64,000 nucleotides of DNA, from positions 1 through 64,000 of the forward strand of contig NZ_CABPTO010000008.1 in assembly GCF_902460355.1 (NCBI RefSeq), written 5' to 3'. The notes under the pieces were generated by a model that had not been told where the DNA came from, did not search any database, and was given only the letters and a program-made list of their open reading frames with translations. Shown in pieces: positions 17,923 to 26,258 of the stretch. This DNA comes from Streptococcus sp. Marseille-P6264. GTDB taxonomy: Bacteria; Bacillota; Bacilli; Lactobacillales; Streptococcaceae. The translations under genes and the position numbers were made by a program. Numbering within the stretch: the first letter of the stretch is position 1; each line of letters opens with the position of its first letter.

Positions 17923-19080
17923 ATGGAATTTGGGGTGGAATTATTAACTAAAAATAGTAGTATGACTAAACTTGATAAACTATTTCTTAATTCAGAAATA
18001 ATAGATATTACTTCTACTAATAAATATAAAGTTGGGGATAAGTTTGTAGAAGGATATTTAGCTAAATATAAGTGTACTTTTGAAGGTGACGACTTTAAAA
18101 TAAATACCCGACAATTTCGAAGTGGAATAGTCGAAATTTCACTTAGCTATGAATATAGTAATTCTAAATTGAAGTCAGCAAAAAAGTTTGGGGATTTCCT
18201 TTCAAAGTTTAGAGAATTTTTAGGAAAAAATCATTTGAAATATTCAATTCTATCTAATAGTTTATCTATGTATTTTTTGCAAAGGCTTTATCCTAAATTT
18301 CAAACATATGAATCGTTATTACGAAAAATTTTTGCATTAGCTTTGTCTCCGTTGGAAGATGAGAATATCATAAGAATCATCAAGGAACAGACTAATTATA
18401 AATTAGATTTATCAAAAATTCATACAATGGAGCATATTGAAAGATTGCAAATGGCTGAACTCCATACGTTGATATTTGAATTAAATATAAATCCAGTTAA
18501 TAATTTAACTATTCATTTTAAAGGTTTTCAAAATAAAGATAAATGTAGTCTGAAAGAAATGATAAGAAATTCGCTACCAATCACTATATGGGAAAAGCAT
18601 TTTGCACCATTTACTGGTAGCGAGAAAGTAGACGTACTCAAAAATAACTATGATGACATTAGAGAGTATAGAAATGATGTTATGCATTTTCACATGCTAA
18701 CCTATGGACGATATAAAAAAATAGATTTACTGTTATCAGCTGTAAATAAAGAATTAAAAGAGCTTGAGTATAACATGCTTAAGAAATGGGATGTTGAAGC
18801 AACTAGGAAACTTGTCAATGATATCTCTAATCAAGAACTTTTAGTTAGTTTAGCAAAAACAGTATCAAAAGTTGTTAAACCAGCTATGGATAGGTTTTAT
18901 GTTAACGATGTTAATTTTAACAAGTCATTAAAATCCATGATGGAAGCTTTCTATAGTATTCAAGCACCTAAAATAGATCCTGAAGTATTAAAGTCTATTC
19001 AAGGTATATCTGATACTATGAGACATTTAGGTTTACCATATACCTTTAATGAACCAAACAGTGAAGAGGATGATGAATGA
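17923..19080 (+). CDS. HEPN-motif protein, candidate abortive-infection RNase
   Basis: A 385-aa AT-rich gene. Residues 249-255 read YRNDVMH, giving the R-N-x3-H motif (Arg250, His255) typical of HEPN ribonucleases. A helical segment with YESLLRKIFALALSPL (about 129-144) fits a HEPN-like bundle. The N-terminal ~100 residues and acidic C-terminus are unassigned. HEPN proteins commonly act as toxins or abortive-infection effectors. There is no obvious antitoxin partner, though the broken small gene just upstream is a candidate. Not recognised as a named family. Confidence 0.6.
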   Translation: MEFGVELLTKNSSMTKLDKLFLNSEIIDITSTNKYKVGDKFVEGYLAKYKCTFEGDDFKINTRQFRSGIVEISLSYEYSNSKLKSAKKFGDFLSKFREFLGKNHLKYSILSNSLSMYFLQRLYPKFQTYESLLRKIFALALSPLEDENIIRIIKEQTNYKLDLSKIHTMEHIERLQMAELHTLIFELNINPVNNLTIHFKGFQNKDKCSLKEMIRNSLPITIWEKHFAPFTGSEKVDVLKNNYDDIREYRNDVMHFHMLTYGRYKKIDLLLSAVNKELKELEYNMLKKWDVEATRKLVNDISNQELLVSLAKTVSKVVKPAMDRFYVNDVNFNKSLKSMMEAFYSIQAPKIDPEVLKSIQGISDTMRHLGLPYTFNEPNSEEDDE

Positions 19081-19222
19081 ACCTATCAAATTTGAAACAC
19101 AAAATTTAAGATTAGAAGTAAATCTAACAAAATCGAAGAAAAGTTGAGAAAAGAGAAAGTTTCGAGGAATTGAGTTTAGGATGAGGGCGTTTGTCTTTTG
19201 ATAAATATAGAAATAAAGAACA

Positions 19223-19327
19223 AGCACCCATCTCCAATTATATGATAAACTAGAATCAAAGCACAACCGCAAGATGGGACACGTGACTTTGTTTAGTGAT
19301 GTGCCAGATAGTGTGGATGAGTTTTAG
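19223..19327 (+). pseudogene. detached second copy of the purK 3' end
   Basis: In frame it reads [20 protein letters not shown], then TLFSDVPDSVDEF and a stop. Intact purK has [21 protein letters not shown], then [13 protein letters not shown]. Nucleotide identity over the last ~75 bp is roughly 85% by eye. It lies at the far side of the AT-rich island, immediately before the ribosome-binding site of the next gene, so the island is bracketed by two purK ends. Confidence 0.85.
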
Positions 19328-19340
19328 GCAGGAGGAAAGT

Positions 19341-20408
19341 TTGAACATTGTAGAACAATTAGTACAGGAAATTAAATTATTACCAAAAAAAATAAAACAA
19401 TTTTTCAAAAGTAGAACAATTGATGCTGAACACATCATTGGTTATTGCTATTTGATGTTATATATGCTTCCGTTTCTTGTAAATGGGATGTTATTTATAG
19501 TATTGGGGGTAATTTTAAATGAAATACCATTTTTAAGCTTTTTACCCCCTATCATTATTTGCTTTATAAACGGTTTTTTTCTATTTTACTTCACTAAAAG
19601 AATTGTTGCTTATATTAAACAAAAGAGATTTTTACTCAGTTTAATATTAATTTATATTGTATTGTCATTTTTGAGAGCATTTATTTTTTGGATAGGAACT
19701 ATATTTTTAAATATTACTGTTATGTTTGCCATGATAAATCCTAACAGTCTTAGTAAAAATGAGTTGTTTGATTTAATTTCTAAGTATAGCTATGGTTACC
19801 AAACTATGATAAATAGTTTTGAAGGTTATTTAAGAGTAGTTGTTCCATTTATTCAAATTTTAGGATTCTCATATTTTCTAAATTTATTTGTTCCACCAAA
19901 ATATCAGAATATTGACATACCAATCAATAAAAAAATTATCCGCATTTTTATAAAAGTAATTTATCTGATACTTCCAATAGTATTCTTTCTTATTTTTTCA
20001 ATAGTCGATAAAGATTCTTACACAGTTATTGCAGGAATAGGTTTACTAATTATTTGGTTTTCTCAACCTAACAATATAATTAGCCTATTAGATCGTAGCA
20101 TCATTATTAGTGATGAAGATGTTAAACCTGAGGTAATCAACAGGATTAAAATTTTACAATTATTTTTAACATTAATTGAAATATCATGGGGGATTAGTGT
20201 TTATTTTCTTGCTAATTATAGTGCTACTGAAAGATTATATATTACTTTAGGTATACTTTTTATCGGTCTTATTTTATTAATTATTTGGCAAAAGTATATA
20301 AAAGCTCATCAAACTCAATGGTTAGAGAATACATTGAAGAAAGAATCGGCTCAGAAAATTCTTGATCACATTCAAACAGACAAAACAGAAGGAGAAGACA
20401 AACTATGA
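19341..20408 (+). CDS. multi-pass membrane protein, coupled to purB
   Basis: A 355-aa hydrophobic protein with about eight predicted membrane helices from residue ~30 to ~330 and a charged C-terminal tail. The start is placed at TTG 19341, since GGAGG lies 6 nt upstream; an in-frame ATG at 19296 falls inside the purK remnant. It ends in ATGA overlapping the purB start. No family recognised. It may be a transporter or membrane-remodelling protein of purely local distribution. Confidence 0.75.
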   Translation: MNIVEQLVQEIKLLPKKIKQFFKSRTIDAEHIIGYCYLMLYMLPFLVNGMLFIVLGVILNEIPFLSFLPPIIICFINGFFLFYFTKRIVAYIKQKRFLLSLILIYIVLSFLRAFIFWIGTIFLNITVMFAMINPNSLSKNELFDLISKYSYGYQTMINSFEGYLRVVVPFIQILGFSYFLNLFVPPKYQNIDIPINKKIIRIFIKVIYLILPIVFFLIFSIVDKDSYTVIAGIGLLIIWFSQPNNIISLLDRSIIISDEDVKPEVINRIKILQLFLTLIEISWGISVYFLANYSATERLYITLGILFIGLILLIIWQKYIKAHQTQWLENTLKKESAQKILDHIQTDKTEGEDKL

Positions 20409-21700
20409 TCAACCGTTACTCTCGCCCCGAAATGGCGAACATTTGGACTGAGGAAAATAAGTACAAGGCTTGGCTGGAAGTTGAGATTCTGGCTGATGAG
20501 GCCTGGGCTGAGTTGGGTGAGATTCCCAAGGAAGATGTGGCCTTGATTCGTGAGAAGGCAGGCTTTGACATCGATCGCATCTTGGAGATTGAGCAGGAGA
20601 CGCGCCACGATGTGGTGGCCTTCACGCGGGCGGTTTCTGAGACGCTGGGCGAGGAGCGCAAGTGGGTGCACTACGGCCTGACCTCGACTGACGTGGTGGA
20701 TACGGCCTACGGCTACCTTTACAAGCAGGCCAATGACATCATCCGTGAGGATCTGCGTCGCTTCACCGACATCATTGCGGAGCGGGCGCGGGAGCACAAG
20801 TTCACCATCATGATGGGCCGGACCCACGGGGTGCATGCGGAGCCGACGACTTTCGGACTTAAGCTCGCGACTTGGTACAGCGAAATGAAGCGCAACATCG
20901 AGCGTTTCGAGATTGCGGCTGCGGGTGTGGAAGCTGGGAAAATTTCTGGTGCGGTTGGGAACTTTGCCAACATTCCGCCATTTGTGGAAAGCTATGTCTG
21001 TGAGAAACTAGGCATCCGTCCGCAGGAGATTTCGACCCAAGTCCTGCCACGTGACCTCCACGCTGAATACTTCTCGGCCTTGGCCTTGATTGCGACGTCT
21101 ATCGAGCGCATGGCGACTGAGATTCGTGGTTTGCAAAAGTCTGAGCAGCGCGAAGTGGAAGAGTTCTTTGCTAAAGGTCAAAAAGGCTCTTCAGCAATGC
21201 CTCACAAGCGCAACCCTATCGGTTCTGAAAACATGACTGGTCTGGCGCGTGTCATTCGTGGCCACATGGTGACAGCCTTTGAGAATGTCTCTCTCTGGCA
21301 TGAGCGCGACATTTCCCACTCATCAGCTGAGCGGATTATCGCACCGGACACGACCATTCTCATCGATTACATGCTCAACCGCTTCGGTAATATCGTCAAG
21401 AACTTGACGGTCTTCCCAGAAAACATGATCCGCAACATGAACTCGACCTTTGGTCTTATCTTCAGCCAGCGGGCTATGTTGACCTTGATTGAAAAAGGCA
21501 TGACACGGGAGCAGGCTTATGACTTGGTGCAGCCAAAGACCGCCCAGTCTTGGGACAATCAAGTAGACTTCAAGCCCCTGCTCGAAGCGGATCCAGAGGT
21601 TACATCACGCCTCACTCAAGAGGAAATCGACGAAATCTTCAATCCTACTTACTACACTAAGCGCGTGGATGAAATCTTCAAGCGCGTGGGCTTAGATTAA
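20405..21700 (+). CDS. purB: adenylosuccinate lyase
   Basis: A 431-aa fumarase/aspartase-superfamily enzyme that releases fumarate from SAICAR and adenylosuccinate. The signature [11 protein letters not shown] and the [11 protein letters not shown] loop are present. It is separated from purK by the island, so its expression now depends on the upstream membrane-protein transcript or an unseen promoter. Confidence 0.96.
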   Translation: MINRYSRPEMANIWTEENKYKAWLEVEILADEAWAELGEIPKEDVALIREKAGFDIDRILEIEQETRHDVVAFTRAVSETLGEERKWVHYGLTSTDVVDTAYGYLYKQANDIIREDLRRFTDIIAERAREHKFTIMMGRTHGVHAEPTTFGLKLATWYSEMKRNIERFEIAAAGVEAGKISGAVGNFANIPPFVESYVCEKLGIRPQEISTQVLPRDLHAEYFSALALIATSIERMATEIRGLQKSEQREVEEFFAKGQKGSSAMPHKRNPIGSENMTGLARVIRGHMVTAFENVSLWHERDISHSSAERIIAPDTTILIDYMLNRFGNIVKNLTVFPENMIRNMNSTFGLIFSQRAMLTLIEKGMTREQAYDLVQPKTAQSWDNQVDFKPLLEADPEVTSRLTQEEIDEIFNPTYYTKRVDEIFKRVGLD

Positions 21701-21706
21701 ATATAG

Positions 21707-21736
21707 AAATAGGCGCTTCTTACGAAGTGCCTATTT
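21707..21736. terminator. bidirectional terminator purB / oxidoreductase
   Basis: AAATAGGC-g-CTTC-ttac-GAAG-t-GCCTATTT lies between converging genes and is flanked by A/T runs. Confidence 0.85.
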
Positions 21737-21744
21737 GCTTGTTC

Positions 21745-22311
21745 TTAAATTTGACTGGCCAGTTGCCCGATTTTCTTGAGCATTTCTTGGCGTTGTTGGT
21801 CTGTTTTGCGTTCTACCCCGCTGAGCTCTGTCAGTTTGACTGGAGAAATACCGCAAGGTTTCAGGATTTGATTTTTAAGTACCTTGCCATAGTCTTGGAC
21901 GAAAGGCAGGGCAAAACCTGGAGTATTGTGGCTGACGATAATCCAGCCGGTCTTGCCTTGTAGGTGGCCTTGGAGTCCGACTTTCTTATAAGAGTAGGCG
22001 AAATCAGCCACAAAGACACAATCAATAAAGCCTTTGAGAATAGCAGGCATACCGCTCCACCAGATAGGGAAAATGAAAATCAGATGCTCTGCCCAAGTAA
22101 TCAAATCGCGGTATTTTGCCATTTCAGGGTCTTTGTGCAGGTCACGGCGTCTATGTTCTTGGTCAAAGCGCAAGATTGGGTCAAAATTTTCAGTATACAA
22201 GTCCAAGGTTTTCACTTCGTGGTTCTTAGAAATGTTGCTTTGAACTTCTTTGAGAATAGCAGCATTGAAGCCAGTTGGGCTGGGGTGGGTGTAAATAATC
22301 AAGGTTTTCAT
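21745..22311 (-). CDS. flavodoxin-fold NAD(P)H quinone oxidoreductase
   Basis: A 188-aa protein of the Flavodoxin_2 family. The FMN-phosphate loop is at YTHPSPTGFN, with the family core FIFPIWWSGMPAILKGFID and a later GKTGWIIVSHNTPG segment. It likely reduces quinones or electrophiles with NAD(P)H. Its ATG overlaps the stop of an upstream TetR gene by 4 bp, forming a two-gene operon in which the repressor probably senses the enzyme's substrate. Confidence 0.88.
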   Translation of the reverse strand: MKTLIIYTHPSPTGFNAAILKEVQSNISKNHEVKTLDLYTENFDPILRFDQEHRRRDLHKDPEMAKYRDLITWAEHLIFIFPIWWSGMPAILKGFIDCVFVADFAYSYKKVGLQGHLQGKTGWIIVSHNTPGFALPFVQDYGKVLKNQILKPCGISPVKLTELSGVERKTDQQRQEMLKKIGQLASQI

Positions 22312-22904
22312 GATCGTTCTCCTTTGATATAAATGTCAAGCATATGCTCGATTGTGTTTTGGATGGCTTGAGGATCAAGGTCTTGTCCGATAGGACTGTT
22401 GGTCAGAACGGCTAGACCTGTGATAAAGCTCCAAAAGTGAAAAAGGCTTTCTGCTTCGCTATTGCTAAAATTTTCCTCCTCGCGAAGCTTTAAAACAAGC
22501 TCCTTAAATTTATCAAATCCAGGCAAGTCAGACTCCAAGAGAATGGTGTTCTGCGTCACCTTCATATATTTAAAAGGGAATTTGATAAAGAGAGCTTCGA
22601 AAAAATGAGGGTAAGTCTTGGCAAAAATAATGAAATTAAGTCCAAGCTGGGTCAGTTGCTCACGCGCAGAAGTTGTCGCATCAATGCTCTGATTGATTTC
22701 CTGATTTAGAAACTGCGAAAGCTGACCTAAAACCACCTTGAGGTAGCCTTCCTTGCTCTCAAAATGGCGGTATGGAGTGCCGTGAGTTACACCGCAGGCC
22801 TTGGCAACAGTCCTGAGCGAGAGCTGCTCAATTCCATGTTTTCCGATTTCGTCAATCCCCGTTTGAATGAGCTGTTCTTTCAGCTGGGCACTATTGCGTT
22901 TCAT
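22308..22904 (-). CDS. TetR-family regulator
   Basis: A 198-aa regulator. The N-terminal HTH (about 10-55) contains LSLRTVAKACGVTHGTPYRHF, typical of TetR proteins. The C-terminal ligand domain is unassigned. AGGAG precedes the ATG. Two 18-bp direct repeats in its promoter are probable operators, so it should repress itself and the downstream oxidoreductase. Confidence 0.9.
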   Translation of the reverse strand: MKRNSAQLKEQLIQTGIDEIGKHGIEQLSLRTVAKACGVTHGTPYRHFESKEGYLKVVLGQLSQFLNQEINQSIDATTSAREQLTQLGLNFIIFAKTYPHFFEALFIKFPFKYMKVTQNTILLESDLPGFDKFKELVLKLREEENFSNSEAESLFHFWSFITGLAVLTNSPIGQDLDPQAIQNTIEHMLDIYIKGERS

Positions 22905-22918
22905 TCATCTCCTCCAAA

Positions 22919-22975
22919 AGTATACACTGTCTACTTATCTATCTTTAGTATACGCTGTCTACTTTTTCTTGTCAA
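22919..22975 (-). promoter_or_regulatory. tetR promoter with twin operator-like repeats
   Basis: On the minus strand TTGACA (22970-22975), 17 bp, TATACT (22947-22952). The repeats AGTATACACTGTCTACTT (22919-22936) and AGTATACGCTGTCTACTT (22947-22964) start 28 bp apart, differ at one base and have AGTA/TACT ends. One covers the -10 and the other the region after the start site, an arrangement for repression. Confidence 0.78.
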
Positions 22976-23054
22976 CTAATTTAATGCTTTCTTCTATTCT
23001 AGGATGTGGCAGAATTTGCTTTCGGTAAGATAAAATGTTAAAATAATATTAAAA

Positions 23055-23068
23055 TGATAGCGCTTTCT
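23055..23068 (+). promoter_or_regulatory. cre-like site before dhaK
   Basis: TGATAGCGCTTTCT resembles the CcpA-binding consensus TGWAANCGNTNWCA, 52 bp before the dhaK start. Confidence 0.55.
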
Positions 23069-23119
23069 TTTAGGGCGAATTGCTCATTTTAGAGAAGCAC
23101 TGAGAAACGGAGGACACCT

Positions 23120-24109
23120 ATGAAAAAAATTATCAACGATCCAACAGCAGTTGTGGACGAAATGCTGGACGGCTTAGCCTATATTCACAGCGATTTGGTT
23201 TATCGGGTGGAGGGCTTTGATATCATTGCCCGCAAGAGTGAGAAGACAGGCAAGGTCGGCCTGATTTCTGGTGGTGGCAGTGGTCATGAGCCTTCCCACG
23301 CTGGCTTTGTCGGTGAGGGCATGCTGTCGGCCGCTATTTGCGGAGCGGTCTTTACTTCACCAACACCTGATCAGGTCTTGCAGGCTATCAAGGAAGCAGA
23401 TGAGGGAGCTGGGGTCTTCATGGTAATCAAGAATTACTCCGGTGACATCATGAACTTTGAAATGGCTCAGGAAATGGCCCAGATGGAAGGGATTGAGGTG
23501 GCTAGTGTCGTCATAGATGACGATATCGCAGTGGAAGACAGCCTTTATACGCAAGGTCGCCGCGGAGTGGCTGGTACCATTCTTGTCCATAAGATTCTAG
23601 GGGATGCGGCGCGCGCAGGCAAATCTCTGACTGAAATCAAGGCACTGGCTGATGAGCTGCTCAAACATATTCACACGGTCGGTTTGGCTCTGAGCGGGGC
23701 AACCGTACCGGAAGTCGGCAAGCCTGGTTTTGTTTTGGCTGATGATGAGATAGAGTTCGGCATTGGTATCCATGGTGAGCCAGGCTATCGCAAGGAAAAG
23801 ATGCAGCCGTCTAAGGACTTAGCCAAGGAATTAGTCGAAAAGCTCAGTCAGTCCTTTGAGCTCAAATCTGGTAAGAAAATCGGCATTCTCATCAATGGTA
23901 TGGGTGCAACACCGCTCATGGAGCAGTATGTCTTTGCGGCAGATGTAGCAAATCTCCTGGCAGATGCTGGAGTTGAAGTTGTCTATAAAAAGTTGGGTAA
24001 TTACATGACTTCCATTGATATGGCAGGGATTTCTCTGACCTTTATCCAGCTGGAACAGCCAGACTGGCTGACAGCTCTCAACAGTTCTGTCACGACAGCC
24101 GCTTGGTAA
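23120..24109 (+). CDS. dhaK: dihydroxyacetone kinase subunit DhaK
   Basis: A 329-aa substrate-binding subunit of the PTS-dependent dihydroxyacetone kinase. GGGSGHEPSHAGFVG carries the substrate-site residues, and the His that binds dihydroxyacetone covalently is expected in the GIHGEPG region. GGAGG precedes the start. dhaL and dhaM follow closely, completing the phosphotransferase system. Confidence 0.94.
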   Translation: MKKIINDPTAVVDEMLDGLAYIHSDLVYRVEGFDIIARKSEKTGKVGLISGGGSGHEPSHAGFVGEGMLSAAICGAVFTSPTPDQVLQAIKEADEGAGVFMVIKNYSGDIMNFEMAQEMAQMEGIEVASVVIDDDIAVEDSLYTQGRRGVAGTILVHKILGDAARAGKSLTEIKALADELLKHIHTVGLALSGATVPEVGKPGFVLADDEIEFGIGIHGEPGYRKEKMQPSKDLAKELVEKLSQSFELKSGKKIGILINGMGATPLMEQYVFAADVANLLADAGVEVVYKKLGNYMTSIDMAGISLTFIQLEQPDWLTALNSSVTTAAW

Positions 24110-24119
24110 GGAGGTGCTT

Positions 24120-24698
24120 ATGGACGCAGCAAGAGCAAAAAAATGGATGCAGTTGTTCAACGAGAAGATCCAGGACCAGAAAGCCTATCTGTCTGATCTT
24201 GATACTCCCATCGGCGATGGCGATCATGGCGCCAATATGGCTAGGGGAATGGCGGCAGCAGTAGAGAGTCTAGCTGCTAAGGACTTTGCCAGTGCGGCTG
24301 AGGTTTTTCAGGCTGTTTCTATGCAGCTGATTAGCAAGGTTGGCGGTGCTTCAGGCCCTCTATATGGCTCAGCTTTCATGGGCATGGCCAAAGCTGAAAA
24401 AGACGGCAAAGACTTGCTAGAAGTCATCCAAGCTGGGCTGGACATGATTCAGAAGCGGGGCAAGGCTGTGCCTGGTGAGAAAACCATGGTGGATGTCTGG
24501 TCGGGGATTCCTGTTTCTCTGCAGTCTGGAGACTTGACGCGTGAAAAGATTGGTTCTCTAGTGGAAGCGACCAAAGATCTGAAAGCGACCAAGGGGCGGG
24601 CTTCCTATGTCGGTGAGCGCTCTATAGGCCATATCGATCCTGGTTCGGCTTCATCTGGTCTCCTCTTTGAGGCTCTTCTAGAAACGGAGGCAGGCTGA
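24120..24698 (+). CDS. dhaL: dihydroxyacetone kinase subunit DhaL
   Basis: A 192-aa ADP-binding subunit. The motif DTPIGDGDHGANMARG supplies the Asp residues that coordinate Mg-ADP, followed by KVGGASGPLYGSAFM and GKAVPGEKTMVD. AAGGAGG ends 5 nt before the ATG at 24120. DhaL phosphorylates the dihydroxyacetone held by DhaK and is recharged by DhaM. Confidence 0.94.
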   Translation: MDAARAKKWMQLFNEKIQDQKAYLSDLDTPIGDGDHGANMARGMAAAVESLAAKDFASAAEVFQAVSMQLISKVGGASGPLYGSAFMGMAKAEKDGKDLLEVIQAGLDMIQKRGKAVPGEKTMVDVWSGIPVSLQSGDLTREKIGSLVEATKDLKATKGRASYVGERSIGHIDPGSASSGLLFEALLETEAG

Positions 24699-25072
24699 TG
24701 GCAGATACTGGCATTCTTATCGTTTCCCATTCCAAAAATCTGGCCCAAGGCTTGTTTGATCTCATCTCGCAGGTGGCGGCAGATGTGGCCATCAGCTATG
24801 TGGGCGGGTTGGACGACGGTAGCATCGGGACGAGCTTTGAAGGTATTCAGGCGGCTTTAGATGCCAATGACAAGGACACTATTTTGGCCTTTTTCGATCT
24901 GGGCTCAGCTCGCATGAATCTCGAAATGGTCGCAGACTTTTCTGACAAGGAAATCATTATCAATAATGTTCCTTTGGTAGAGGGAGCCTATACGGCTGCT
25001 GCTCTTCTTCAGGCCGGGGCAGATTTGTCTAATGTTTTGCTTCAGGTTCGTGAATTAGAAATAAAGAAATAG
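24698..25072 (+). CDS. dhaM: DhaM, EIIA-type phosphoryl donor of dihydroxyacetone kinase
   Basis: A 124-aa protein with only the mannose-type EIIA domain, as in other Firmicutes, rather than the three-domain enterobacterial form. The phospho-acceptor is His11 in IVSHSKNLAQG. It passes phosphate from HPr to ADP on DhaL. It overlaps dhaL by one base and ends the operon. Confidence 0.92.
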   Translation: MADTGILIVSHSKNLAQGLFDLISQVAADVAISYVGGLDDGSIGTSFEGIQAALDANDKDTILAFFDLGSARMNLEMVADFSDKEIIINNVPLVEGAYTAAALLQAGADLSNVLLQVRELEIKK

Positions 25073-25132
25073 CAGGTTTTCTAAAGACTTGATAAACGAT
25101 TTCATTTGAAAAATAAAGAACATTTTATATCA

Positions 25133-25161
25133 AAAAACTGGGATTGAATCCCAGCTTTTTT
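25133..25161 (+). terminator. terminator of dhaKLM
   Basis: CTGGGATT-g-AATCCCAG followed by CTTTTTT. Confidence 0.9.
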
Positions 25162-25309
25162 GCTTTATCATTATACCAATTTTCAGGGGAATAGCCAGTG
25201 TTTCTTATTTTTTCTTCCTTAGGATAATTGAAAAACAGGACAAATTAATAGGCCCTGTTTACTTTTTGACACAATTCACTTTTTAATGAACAAAAGTTCT
25301 TAGAATGTC

Positions 25310-25399
25310 TTGCAAATTGGTATAGATAGGTTTATAATAATGATAGGCTAGTTGGTCAGGAAATGAAAAACGACAGCTCATGAGAACCATCGTTTTTCA
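25310..25399 (+). ncRNA. candidate small RNA after dhaM
   Basis: TTGCAA (25310-25315), 17 bp, TATAAT (25333-25338) gives a plus-strand promoter with no gene after it. A hairpin TGAAAAACGA / TCGTTTTTCA (25364-25399) ends the region 2 bp before the gntR stop. The predicted transcript is about 55 nt. The hairpin may equally be just the terminator of the convergent gntR gene, with the promoter coincidental. Confidence 0.4.
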
Positions 25400-25401
25400 G
25401 A

Positions 25402-26118
25402 TTAATGATCGCGACTAGAAGAAATAAATTTGATTTTGAAGAAATCACCACGCTTGTAGGTTTCGCTGTACTCTAGGATTTGTCCGGTATTTTCCAGTTT
25501 TGTGATCTTGACTTGATGCACAGTTGGGAAGTTTGGATCAATTTCTAAGGTCTTGGCAATGTCTTTTGGCGTTGGAAAGACGATTTCGTTGGTTTCTTCG
25601 AAATACTCGTCATTCATGTGGATGTGATAATCCGTCTTGAAGCGATTGTAGATCGAGCTGTAGTAGTCCAAATCTGGATAGTTTGGATTGATGTACTGTT
25701 CAGGAATGTAGGTTTGGTGATAGATATAGACTTTATCGCCTGTCCTTCTGATACGGTCAATCTTGTAGTAGAACTGGGACGGTGTTAGTTCTAGTTTTTC
25801 CAAGATTCTCAATTCATTTCCACGTTCGATGGACAGAACAGTCACCTTATCCTTTTGGATAGGGAAAGTTTCGATATCAGAGAATTCCACACGCTTGTGT
25901 TTTCTTGCGCGTGAAACAAACGTTCCCTTCCCTTGCTGACGGATGATGTAGCCATCATTCGCAAGTTCGTTCAAAGCGCGGACAACGGTGATGGAACTAA
26001 CGTTGAACATCTTGATTAATTCAGCTTCTGTGTAGAATCTATCACCGTTTTCAAAGTTACCAGAAATGATTTGTTGTTTTAAATCATCTTTGATTTGTTG
26101 ATATTTAGGAATAGCCAT
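25402..26118 (-). CDS. GntR/HutC-family regulator of the galactoside locus
   Basis: A 238-aa protein with an N-terminal winged HTH (MAIPKYQQIKDDLKQQI..FNVSSITVVRALNEL) and a C-terminal UTRA ligand domain. The start is moved to MAIPKY at 26118, which follows GGTGAG; the longer frame adds 26 non-conserved residues. It is divergent from bgaC and the PTS genes, as in S. pneumoniae, so it likely senses a sugar phosphate from this pathway and controls them. Confidence 0.88.
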   Translation of the reverse strand: MAIPKYQQIKDDLKQQIISGNFENGDRFYTEAELIKMFNVSSITVVRALNELANDGYIIRQQGKGTFVSRARKHKRVEFSDIETFPIQKDKVTVLSIERGNELRILEKLELTPSQFYYKIDRIRRTGDKVYIYHQTYIPEQYINPNYPDLDYYSSIYNRFKTDYHIHMNDEYFEETNEIVFPTPKDIAKTLEIDPNFPTVHQVKITKLENTGQILEYSETYKRGDFFKIKFISSSRDH

Positions 26119-26181
26119 TGTGCTCACCTCTCTTTTTTTATCCCTCTCTATATTGATTTTAACATATTTTTTAAAAAAATG

Positions 26182-26239
26182 TTGACATTTATGCAAAAGT
26201 TTATTATATTAATATTAATAAGAAATGAAAGCGTTTTAA
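26182..26239 (+). promoter_or_regulatory. bgaC operon promoter and cre-like site
   Basis: TTGACA (26182-26187), 17 bp, TATATT (26205-26210), then TGAAAGCGTTTTAA (26226-26239) matching most of the cre consensus just downstream of the start site. AT-rich near-palindromic sequence around the -10 (TATTAATATTAATA) may hold the GntR operator. Confidence 0.7.
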
Positions 26240-26258
26240 ATCTAGGAGGAATAGGGAG

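Noticed and set aside
15834-19340. Island as an intact integrative element or prophage
   Set aside because: No integrase, relaxase, phage structural gene or tRNA site is present; only the duplicated purK end supports integration.
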